Both the position numbers and the translations under genes were made by a program. The notes beneath the pieces are model-generated. The model did no database searches, was not told the origin of the DNA, and was given only the letters and a program-made list of their open reading frames with translations. Shown piece after piece: positions 1-6,402 of a DNA stretch of 8,639 nucleotides. Every line of letters begins with the position of its first letter. The first letter of the stretch is position 1. This DNA is from Sulfidibacterium sp964473395. GTDB lineage: Bacteria; Bacteroidota; Bacteroidia; Bacteroidales; F082. The DNA lies in contig CAYYOW010000091.1 in assembly GCA_964473395.1 (NCBI GenBank), positions 1-8,639 of the forward strand, given 5' to 3'.

Positions 1-1431
1 ACCGTTACTTTTCGCCATTCCCATGCTTTGCCATCGTTGTCGGCTTCGCCGAGTTTTGTCCAGTTAGCACCACCATCAGTAGAAATATTCAGTTTTACGG
101 TTGCATTAGACAACCACGTAGAATTATATCCGGCATAAAATTCAAGCGAAATTGTTCCGGCAGGCAGAGCCACAGACGGAGTTATCAACCATTCATCCTG
201 ATTTTCTGCCACATAAGGGCAGATTGCAGAATAAACATTTGTCGGATCAATATTCGTAAATGGATGGCTGGCCGGGTTTCCTTTTTTCCAGGTATTTGCG
301 CTATTTTTTATTGTTTGTGTCCAGCCGGTGGGAGGAAATACTTCTCCATCAAAGTTTTCTTTCAACAGTGTTCCGCCACTCGTACTATCATTGGAGATGG
401 TAATCTTTCTTGAGTTACCCGCATCAGTATGGCAATAATATTCACCAAAATAATCCTCATCGGTTCTAATATAATATCTGGAAGATGTTGCTCCGGAAAT
501 TAATTGCCCGTTTTTATACCATTTGTACGATGTCGCCCCTTTTACATTGGCGCTAAAAGAGAAAAGTGAACTTTTAAAAGACCCTTTGACCACAATGGTC
601 TCATCTTGCTCACCATACGCCAGCTTCACATTATACGTGTCCCAGGTACCATTATTGATTATATCTTTATAAGGATATAGTGTGTAAGAAGAAACCGTAA
701 GTACAGACCCGTTGTTAACGATGTTACCGTGGATTTTTAAATTATTGCTGCTGGTCGATATGTTATGAAGCGTATCCCCGGTATTAATTGTCAGGTCATT
801 ACATTCATTCCCATAACCATCCAAAACAACAGTACCATTGATAATAACATTATTTGTGCTATTAGGTACAACTCCGCCAACCCAGGTGGCAGCATCTTTC
901 CAATAACCACCGGCAGTAGTGGAATGGATAGTTTTTCCTTCGGAAATAGAAATCTTCCTTGAATTTCCGGCATCAGTCTGGCAATAATAGTTACCGTAAA
1001 CATCTGCAACATTCGTTGACGCACTTATTTCGTAATGAGCATTTGTTGCTCCGCTAATGGCAGTATCGCTTTTATACCATTGGTAGGCCGTTGCGGAAGC
1101 AACATTGGCCATCAAATTAAACCCGGTATGAAGTGAATCAACATTTATAAACGTCTGATCTGCTGTTCCACTCATAGCACTCCACCCGACATTCCAAATA
1201 CCGCTATTCACAACATCTCCGGTAATATCGATGGTAAAACTCCCGGAACTCCCTTCCGTGATAACACCGTTANNNNNNNNNNNNNNNNNNNNNNNNNNNN
1301 NNNNNNNNNNNNNNNNNNNNNNNNNNNNNNNNNNNNNNNNNNNNNNNNNNNNNNNNNNNNNNNNNNNNNNNNAAAGCCAAAGTAAACATAAGCACTCTGG
1401 CAAAACTGTGTAGAGTAAATTTATTTTTCAT
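1..1431 (-). CDS. Large secreted adhesin-like protein with Ig-like repeats and a choice-of-anchor J domain (partial, interrupted by assembly gap)
   Basis: Two pieces are joined across the N gap. On the right, ATG at 1429-1431 opens MKNKFTLHSFARVLMFTLA, a signal-peptide start. On the left, 423 codons (3-1271) read with no stop and run off the window. In protein order the left piece shows an Ig-like segment (AYQWYKSDTAISGAT, then YGNYYCQTDAGNSRKI), a stretch GYWKDAATWVGGVVP...NECNDLTINTGDTL typical of Bacteroidota surface proteins, and a second Ig-like copy (SYKWYKNGQLISGAT, then FGEYYCHTDAGNSRKI). It ends in ENFDGEVFPPTGW...DEWLITPSVALPAG...NISTDGGANWTKLG, the pattern of choice-of-anchor J/cleaved-adhesin domains. 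Such proteins are usually exported, often by type IX secretion with a C-terminal sorting domain; that end lies outside the window, so the route is inferred. Joining the pieces into one gene is inference. They would be in frame if the true gap is a multiple of 3. Confidence 0.82.
394..1271 (-). repeat. Tandem protein-level repeats inside the adhesin-like gene
   Basis: Two copies of a unit of about 183 codons are visible on the minus strand. Copy 1 spans about 1271-943 and copy 2 about 713-394, with the conserved Cys codons 549 nt apart (981-983 and 432-434). Each copy runs from a beta-rich N-terminal part (GDVVNSGIWNV versus KDIINNGTWDTYNV) through an Ig-like core (W-Y-K ... ISGAT) to a near-identical end (YYCQTDAGNSRKISI versus YYCHTDAGNSRKITI). 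The segment between them (about 918-700) contains WKDAATWVGGVVPNS and probably belongs to the repeating unit. Nucleotide identity looks moderate, so these are diverged domain duplications rather than recent copies. Confidence 0.8.
1273..1372. other. Assembly gap (100 N)
   Basis: Exactly 100 consecutive N. This is the conventional placeholder for a scaffold join of unknown size, so the real distance is not known. It falls between the signal peptide and the repeat region of the adhesin-like gene, where tandem repeats could have broken the assembly. Confidence 0.97.
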
Positions 1432-1461
1432 AACTATGTTTTTAAATGAAGAACTATGTTT
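1432..1461. repeat. 10-bp direct repeat upstream of the adhesin-like gene
   Basis: AACTATGTTT occurs at 1432-1441 and again at 1452-1461, 20 bp apart (about two helical turns), immediately upstream of the adhesin start codon at 1431. The spacing would place both copies on one DNA face, as in a regulator-binding site, but the copies are short and AT-rich. No TAnnTTTG promoter element could be assigned next to them. Confidence 0.45.
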
Positions 1462-1463
1462 AT

Positions 1464-1508
1464 CCCTGTAAACCGGAACACAGGCAGTCTGCTTTCCGGT
1501 TTACAGGG
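1464..1508 (-). terminator. Perfect 15-bp inverted repeat, probable terminator or mRNA 3' hairpin
   Basis: The left arm CCCTGTAAACCGGAA (1464-1478) is an exact reverse complement of 1494-1508, with a 15-nt loop that itself contains GCAG-T-CTGC. It lies 20 nt beyond the stop of the 270-aa gene (1529-2341) and before the start of the adhesin-like gene, as expected for a terminator between two minus-strand genes. There is no T-run after the stem on either strand, so it is not a classical intrinsic terminator. It could instead stabilise the 3' end or act as an operator. Confidence 0.5.
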
Positions 1509-1528
1509 CAATCATGCCAAAAATTCAT

Positions 1529-2341
1529 TTAACGTGCTGTTTTCTTTCCATATATCCCCTTTTCAAGGTTATATAACGGTGTAATTTGTTTATCTGCAGC
1601 TACTGTTTGCGCCACCTGGTTCATATAATCTTTCCCTTTTTTGCCGGCGCCACTTTCTTTTCCTTTCAGCAAATCATATTTAGGATTAATGTATAAGAAC
1701 AATAAAAGTGTTGCCGGGTTTTCTTTGACGAGCGACTGAATATCAAACTCCTTACCCTCTTTGTTTACAACTTTAAAATCATATATCACTTTTCCGAGAA
1801 GGTGTGACGTTTTTTTTGCCTTTTTTGATGGTTTCAGCGTATTACCTTTTTTTACCAAATCCTTCATCAGGCTTCCAAAGGATTCCGTTTCCCAGTTACG
1901 TTTCAATTTGTTAAATTTCACCATAAATTTGGTCTGATTGTTGAAATATTTTCTTTTCCCGGAAAAGGTTTCAGCATTTACAATACCATTTTTATCAAAT
2001 ATATAAGCGGTTCCCGAGTGAATTCCATGTTCAACAATTGGTGCTGGTGTTCCGGTGTAATAATCATTGGATTCTTTGCCGGCAGAGGCACCAATTCCCA
2101 AAGCAGATGACCAGGCATTTTTGTTTGTGTTTTTAGAAGATTTAAACAAAACATTTTCCTTTAACTTTAAGTCAGGGGTATAATAAAAATGCAAATCCGG
2201 GAATTTGGATTCATCAAGAGTTGGGTTCCTGGGACCTAAAACTACCACCACTACCTTAGGCTGGTATTTCATTTGTCCAAACGATACTCCGGCCATTAAG
2301 ACGGCCATTAAGAAGATTGCAGTTGTTTTCATAATACTCAT
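1529..2341 (-). CDS. Exported protein of unknown function with cysteine-free thioredoxin-like C-terminus
   Basis: I do not recognise a named family for this 270-aa protein. A clear signal peptide (KTTAIFLMAVLMAGVSFG, likely cleaved before Q23) sends it to the periplasm or beyond. Translation may begin at M1 or at M4 (codon 2330-2332), which gives a more typical MKTT start. The middle is Lys/Asn/Ser-rich without recognisable motifs. Residues about 181-222 (LLGKVIYDFKVVNKEGKEFD, then IQSLVKENPATLLLFLYINP) follow the beta-strand pattern of redoxin/AhpC-TSA domains. The position where a catalytic Cys would sit reads INPKYD, and there is no cysteine in the whole protein, so any thioredoxin-like fold would be non-redox. 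That assignment is inference. The very basic C-terminal half (many Lys) is notable. The upstream region is a heptamer array; a hairpin follows the stop. Confidence 0.8.
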   Translation of the reverse strand: MSIMKTTAIFLMAVLMAGVSFGQMKYQPKVVVVVLGPRNPTLDESKFPDLHFYYTPDLKLKENVLFKSSKNTNKNAWSSALGIGASAGKESNDYYTGTPAPIVEHGIHSGTAYIFDKNGIVNAETFSGKRKYFNNQTKFMVKFNKLKRNWETESFGSLMKDLVKKGNTLKPSKKAKKTSHLLGKVIYDFKVVNKEGKEFDIQSLVKENPATLLLFLYINPKYDLLKGKESGAGKKGKDYMNQVAQTVAADKQITPLYNLEKGIYGKKTAR

Positions 2342-2372
2342 TTTTTAATTATTTTAATTATTAAAATTTTTC

Positions 2373-2505
2373 AACCATTCACCATTAACTATTAACCATT
2401 AACCATTCACCATTAACCATTAACCATTAACCATTCACCATTAACCATTCACCATTAACCATTAACTATTCACCATTAACCATTAACTATTCACCATTAA
2501 CTATC
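2373..2505. repeat. Heptanucleotide tandem array, 19 units
   Basis: 19 consecutive 7-bp units with no spacers. There are three main variants on the plus strand: AACCATT, CACCATT and AACTATT, ending with AACTATC. On the minus strand these read AATGGTT, AATGGTG and AATAGTT. The order is A C T A A C A A A C A C A T C A T C T, where A, C and T stand for those variants; there is no perfect higher-order period. The array fills most of the 145-nt space between two minus-strand genes. It overlaps the last codons and stop of the zinc-ribbon gene and ends 31 nt before the ATG of the 270-aa gene. Because 7 is not a multiple of 3, it brings stop codons into every frame. Confidence 0.95.
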
Positions 2506-2720
2506 CTTCCCGGATACAGACTTCCGCATTTTACGCAGTACTTGCCATAAGGTGTCGTAACAGGCTCTCCGCATACAGGGCAACTATCAATGAGTTTTTC
2601 CCCACAGTAGGGGCAAAAAGCATCCGTTTCCTCTTTCAGACAGAAATAATTACATCCGGGACATATCTTAAACTCATGGCTCACTTTTCCCATTTCTCTA
2701 TTTTTCTCTTCTCTTTTCAA
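2487..2720 (-). CDS. Small double zinc-ribbon protein
   Basis: A 77-aa cytoplasmic protein with four CxxC knuckles: C20-PG-C23, C36-PY-C39, C47-PV-C50 and C62-VK-C65. This is enough for two zinc ribbons, each binding one Zn ion (a DZR-like layout). The CPxCG pattern is typical of rubredoxin-like/zinc-ribbon modules that mediate nucleic-acid or protein contacts, but the target cannot be read from the sequence. The start may be M1 or M10 (codon 2691-2693); residues 1-16 are charged and lie outside the ribbons. The last residues V-N-G-E and the TAG stop are encoded by the heptamer array, so the natural C-terminus may have been replaced when the array arose. It is divergent from the sensor kinase gene and upstream of the 270-aa gene on the same strand. 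Confidence 0.82.
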   Translation of the reverse strand: MKREEKNREMGKVSHEFKICPGCNYFCLKEETDAFCPYCGEKLIDSCPVCGEPVTTPYGKYCVKCGSLYPGRIVNGE

Positions 2721-2745
2721 TGAACATGCCAGAATTCAGAACTGC

Positions 2746-2775
2746 TTGTTATTTAGGTTTTTTTGTTTACTTTTG
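2746..2775 (+). promoter_or_regulatory. Bacteroidota-type promoter of the sensor kinase operon
   Basis: TTG at 2746-2748 is followed by 19 nt and then TACTTTTG at 2768-2775, an exact match to the -7 consensus TAnnTTTG with the expected -33 spacing. Transcription should start near 2780-2783, giving an untranslated leader of roughly 70 nt before the ATG at 2854. The match is by eye and start-site mapping is absent. Confidence 0.6.
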
Positions 2776-2787
2776 AAGTGTAATACA

Positions 2788-2851
2788 TCCTCACATGTGG
2801 ACAGGCTCTTCTACAATGAGGAAGTATTTAGCCACTACTGTTAAAGCCTGT
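2788..2851 (+). promoter_or_regulatory. Structured 5' leader with two interleaved inverted repeats
   Basis: TCCTCA (2788-2793) is complementary to TGAGGA (2817-2822). ACAGGCT (2801-2807) is complementary to AGCCTGT (2845-2851), which ends 2 nt before the start codon. The arms are interleaved, so the RNA could form an H-type pseudoknot or two competing hairpins, the second of which would bury the ribosome-binding region. The perfect palindrome CACATGTG (2792-2799) also lies here and could be a DNA operator instead. No known riboswitch class is recognised. Confidence 0.3.
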
Positions 2852-2853
2852 TT

Positions 2854-5800
2854 ATGAAAAGAAGTCTGAAAATATTCACCCTGTTCTTGTTCATTGTTTT
2901 TTCAAACAGTGTCACAGCTAAAGTGAAATGGGAACCTTTGAAAACACCAGGCAAAACCAAACTAATTATCGGAGGGACCTCATTAAATAATTTTTGGTTG
3001 CTGGACAATAAGAACACAATTCTTCATTATGTCCGGGGCAACTGGAACGCCTATCCTTTCGGTAAGCTTTTTTCCACAACACATTTCCGGCATTACCATC
3101 CAATTCTCGTAGGAAAAGACAGGTTGTTTGTTTTCCTGACAGATATGGACTGGAAAACACATCTTGCCGAAATAAAAAATGGAAAAATTATCAGCTACAC
3201 ATTTGTTGCAGAAGCTCCTTTGTATAGAGTTACCAGGGTTTCCAACAGTTTATATGCCACCGGTGATTTTGGAATAATTTTAAAGCCGCAGGATGGTCAT
3301 TGGGAAAAGTTGCTCTCTCCTATTCACACTCATATTCGTTCAGCAGTAGCAGACAATAAAGGTGTCCTATGGCTTGGAACCAATGGCGAAGGTGTCTGGT
3401 CATGGAATGGAAAAGAATTCCACAATTTTAAAAGCCCCGCTGAAATCACAAAAGCGCCCATCACAGGAATGAAAATTATCCGCGACACACTTTATATTAA
3501 CACTTCTAAAAATGTTCCCTACAAAATGTACAACGGGGTTTTTCATACAGTTCCTGAGGAGCAAACACCTTTTACAAGCTCCACAAAGCTCCTGAGCAAC
3601 GGCTACTACAAGATTGTTTCCCGAAACAACAAAGTGCGTTTTATTCCTTCCCTCTATGAAATCAAATCGTTCAAAGAACTTCATGATGGCCACGCACTAC
3701 TGCTTACTCAGGATAATCAATTGTTTTACGACCATCATGTTACCTGGAATTTCTTTCTTGACTTTGCTTCCATACTGGGACTTGAAGGACCAAAGTATTC
3801 TTTTACACCTATCAACGCCGAACCGGGAAATGCCAAAAGCTCTTTATACCGCAAATTACGCCCCGGCATTATTATCTCAGATTTCAACAACGACTTTTAC
3901 CAGGATATTTTGTTGTTTAATGTCTCTGACGAACGGCATCCATTCCTGTATTTAAATAACCGGAACAATTATTTCAACAACTTTGCAGGGCCACTCGGCC
4001 TGAATAAATTCACATTTAACGGTTTCTTTTCCTATGCTTTCGACTTGAACGGCGATAACATTCCCGAAATAATTTCTCCCGATTTTAGAAATAAAAATTA
4101 CTATTTGAATATTATTGAAAGAACAGCTGGAAAATATCATCTGCATACTTCCATCCCCATGCCCAAAGAATATACCGTAAGTCCGCTTCAGTACTTAAGT
4201 TTTACGGATATTGACAGGGATGGCGATTTGGATATGGCCCTTGTTTTTGGATACAGTGAGTCAGGAAGGGGAAGTATTATATTCCTGAAGAACAATGGCC
4301 ATGGGAGCTTTAGCGTACCTGACACCACAATGACATCCCTGTTCAAAGGCTGGAACGTACAGACCATTTTTGCCGATTTTAACAATGATGGATTAGACGA
4401 TATTTTCGTTTCAAGGAACTGGGGGTCCAATATTATTTTTTTCCGAAACAAGCCATCCGGTTGGGCTCTGCACCGGTTGAAAGCACCAAAAAATTTCCGC
4501 TCCCAACAGCGGAAATCGGGGACAGTCGCTTTTGATTTTGACAACGACGGTGATTTGGATATTGTCAGTCTTGCCGAACAGCCGTTTATCCGGATTTTGC
4601 AAAATGATGGCAAAGGAAACTTCACAGACATTACGGAAAAATCGGGGCTGAATATTTTAAACAGGGGAAAGAAGAGTGGACAAATCACAGCAGGAGATTT
4701 CGACAACAATGGCTTTATCGATTTGTTTATTGCCGTCTTTACCGAAAAAAAATGGAAGAACTTTATCTTTTTAAACGATTCTTCCCATAGGTTTACCGAC
4801 CAGTCAGAAAACATGGGTATATCAAACGGACAAAATGAACTTGTTGCCACAGGAGATATTGATAACGATGGCGATATAGACCTTTACGGTTTTCGCCATG
4901 GCAATAATATTCTTTGGATTAACAATTTAAACAGCAACAACTACCTTCGTTTCCGGCTTACCGGCATAAAATCGAACAGTGTTGCAATAGGTGCAAGAAT
5001 CTGGCTTTATGAAGCCGGGCACCTCGACGATAGCAACTATTTGTCCGGATACCGACAAACAGGAAGCAAACTTACCGGATGGAATTACCAAAACGAGCGC
5101 ATTGCTCATTTTGGTGTGAACAGCAAAAAACGGTATGATGTAAAAATAGCTTTTCCGGCGGGGGAAACGAAGATATTGAAAAATCTTTCACCGGGAAGGA
5201 CTATCAATGTGGCCGAAATGTCCGCCCCGGCTTCCTGGTTTTACATTTCGGAGAATAAAGCCCATGTTCTACTCCGAAACAAGGAGTTTCTTTCTTATCT
5301 CGCAGTCGTTATACTGGGGTTGTTCTTTTTGATGTTCACCATCTATTACGGTACAAAAGAGTTTCGCTGGGATGTGCGGCTGACCACCATCATCGTCTCG
5401 CTGAACCTGATTGTTTTTGCTATTTTGCTCATTGCACTTTACTCTGCTGAGGCCTATCTGAAATATTACCTGCCCCTTGCCGTGATTTTACTCGGCTCTT
5501 TCGGCCCCATTGGTTTTTTTCTCTGGATAAAAAGATTCTCCAACCTGAAATCGCAAAAAGAGAACGATTACGCTTTGTTTCAGGCTTTACAAAATTTCTC
5601 TCACGGGGCATGGGCATCAAGCAACCTAAACAGCCTCCAACTCTTTTTTGAGAATCTGACTACTGCCGATTTGCATGATGCTGACTACACCGCACCCTTT
5701 GAAAAAAGGAAAGAGACTTTCTTCAACCTGACACTTCCCGTGATAGAGGAGATTATTTCACTCACAAAAAACATTGAAGTCAACAAAGATACTGCACCAG

Positions 5801-6402
5801 AAATTGAAAAGCATAAAAACACGATAGTGGGATTTTTAATCTCTGATTTTTCTCATATAAATGCTGCCAGCAAGGAAAAGCTGAGTACAGCCATTATGAA
5901 GCTACGGGAATCACTTTCCGGACTAAAGAAAATTATTTTCGCCGGCCATTCCTGTTATCCGTTCCCGATACTGGAGAGTCTGCGGGACGAATTTGAAAAT
6001 ATGACTGCCGCCAACCGGATAAACTTGAAAATCATCAGTTTTCTGTCCGGTGATGACGCCGTCCTTATGGGCGCAACAGACCTTGCCGATATTTTGGAGA
6101 ACTGTGTTCAGAATTCCATAAAAGCTATGGCCGAAAATGCTAACAAAGAGCTAATTATCAAGCTTATAAAAGGTGACCTTCGGACTTTTATTGAAGTTAC
6201 CGATAACGGATGCGGTATTCCCGAAGAGAAACAGGAACAAATTTTCGAAAATGGTTACTCCACAACCAGCAGCACCGGCTACGGACTTTTTTATGCAAAA
6301 AACACCCTCACAAAATATGGCGGACGGATATACGTTAAGACCAGCATCCCAAACCAACGCACAACCCTCATAATTGAATTACAAAAAGGCAGTAAAAAAT
6401 GA
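2854..6402 (+). CDS. Sensor histidine kinase with double beta-propeller and ASPIC/UnbV periplasmic domain
   Basis: A 1182-aa inner-membrane sensor. A signal peptide (cleavage likely after A22) leads to about seven propeller-type repeats (about 34-305), including VLWLGTNGEGVWSWNGKEF, a two-component-regulator propeller (Reg_prop) signature. Seven VCBS/FG-GAP calcium-loop repeats follow, starting at D343, D397, D452, D508, D561, D615 and D668, spaced 53-56 residues; best loops are DIDRDGDLD, DFDNDGDLD and DIDNDGDID. This is the layout of an integrin-alpha-like seven-bladed propeller. Residues about 697-785 are an ASPIC/UnbV domain (SNSVAIGARIWLYEAG, HFGVNS, FPAGETKILKNL). Three transmembrane helices (about 813-832, 844-863, 871-892) put the C-terminus in the cytoplasm. 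The kinase core has N-box E1082-N1083/N1087, G1 D1117-N-G-x-G1121, F-box IFENGYSTT and G2 GYGLFYAKN (1142-1150). The phospho-acceptor is probably H917 (NFSHGAW), with H1001 (DFSHIN) as alternative. There is no receiver domain; the overlapping downstream gene supplies it. The ligand is unknown. Confidence 0.9.
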   Translation: MKRSLKIFTLFLFIVFSNSVTAKVKWEPLKTPGKTKLIIGGTSLNNFWLLDNKNTILHYVRGNWNAYPFGKLFSTTHFRHYHPILVGKDRLFVFLTDMDWKTHLAEIKNGKIISYTFVAEAPLYRVTRVSNSLYATGDFGIILKPQDGHWEKLLSPIHTHIRSAVADNKGVLWLGTNGEGVWSWNGKEFHNFKSPAEITKAPITGMKIIRDTLYINTSKNVPYKMYNGVFHTVPEEQTPFTSSTKLLSNGYYKIVSRNNKVRFIPSLYEIKSFKELHDGHALLLTQDNQLFYDHHVTWNFFLDFASILGLEGPKYSFTPINAEPGNAKSSLYRKLRPGIIISDFNNDFYQDILLFNVSDERHPFLYLNNRNNYFNNFAGPLGLNKFTFNGFFSYAFDLNGDNIPEIISPDFRNKNYYLNIIERTAGKYHLHTSIPMPKEYTVSPLQYLSFTDIDRDGDLDMALVFGYSESGRGSIIFLKNNGHGSFSVPDTTMTSLFKGWNVQTIFADFNNDGLDDIFVSRNWGSNIIFFRNKPSGWALHRLKAPKNFRSQQRKSGTVAFDFDNDGDLDIVSLAEQPFIRILQNDGKGNFTDITEKSGLNILNRGKKSGQITAGDFDNNGFIDLFIAVFTEKKWKNFIFLNDSSHRFTDQSENMGISNGQNELVATGDIDNDGDIDLYGFRHGNNILWINNLNSNNYLRFRLTGIKSNSVAIGARIWLYEAGHLDDSNYLSGYRQTGSKLTGWNYQNERIAHFGVNSKKRYDVKIAFPAGETKILKNLSPGRTINVAEMSAPASWFYISENKAHVLLRNKEFLSYLAVVILGLFFLMFTIYYGTKEFRWDVRLTTIIVSLNLIVFAILLIALYSAEAYLKYYLPLAVILLGSFGPIGFFLWIKRFSNLKSQKENDYALFQALQNFSHGAWASSNLNSLQLFFENLTTADLHDADYTAPFEKRKETFFNLTLPVIEEIISLTKNIEVNKDTAPEIEKHKNTIVGFLISDFSHINAASKEKLSTAIMKLRESLSGLKKIIFAGHSCYPFPILESLRDEFENMTAANRINLKIISFLSGDDAVLMGATDLADILENCVQNSIKAMAENANKELIIKLIKGDLRTFIEVTDNGCGIPEEKQEQIFENGYSTTSSTGYGLFYAKNTLTKYGGRIYVKTSIPNQRTTLIIELQKGSKK

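Noticed and set aside
765..1024. Open frames on both strands inside the adhesin region (765-962 plus, 791-1024 minus)
   Set aside because: They overlap the continuous minus-strand frame with clear Ig-like and choice-of-anchor motifs and show no domain features of their own.
1231..1413. Plus-strand open frame across the N gap
   Set aside because: It exists only because N was read as undefined residues; both flanks belong to the minus-strand adhesin-like gene.
1484..1497. Minus-strand GG-N10-GC resembling a sigma-54 promoter upstream of the adhesin-like gene
   Set aside because: Only the invariant dinucleotides fit; flanks read CGGAAAG and CTGCC instead of TGGCACG and TTGCA, and the site lies inside the hairpin, so chance is the simpler explanation.
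1508..1520. Minus-strand TTGGCATGATTGCCC, superficially like a -24/-12 element
   Set aside because: The distance between GG and GC is 7 nt instead of 10.
1650..1700. GKESGAGKKGK in the 270-aa protein as a possible P-loop
   Set aside because: The spacing and the missing Ser/Thr after GK do not fit Walker A, and there is no Walker B.
2373..2505. CRISPR array
   Set aside because: The units are 7 bp and contiguous, with no spacers and no cas genes nearby.
4188..4850. 220-aa minus-strand open frame inside the kinase gene
   Set aside because: It is antisense to the calcium-loop repeats; low-complexity Asp/Asn codons suppress stops on the opposite strand, and its translation has no recognisable domain.
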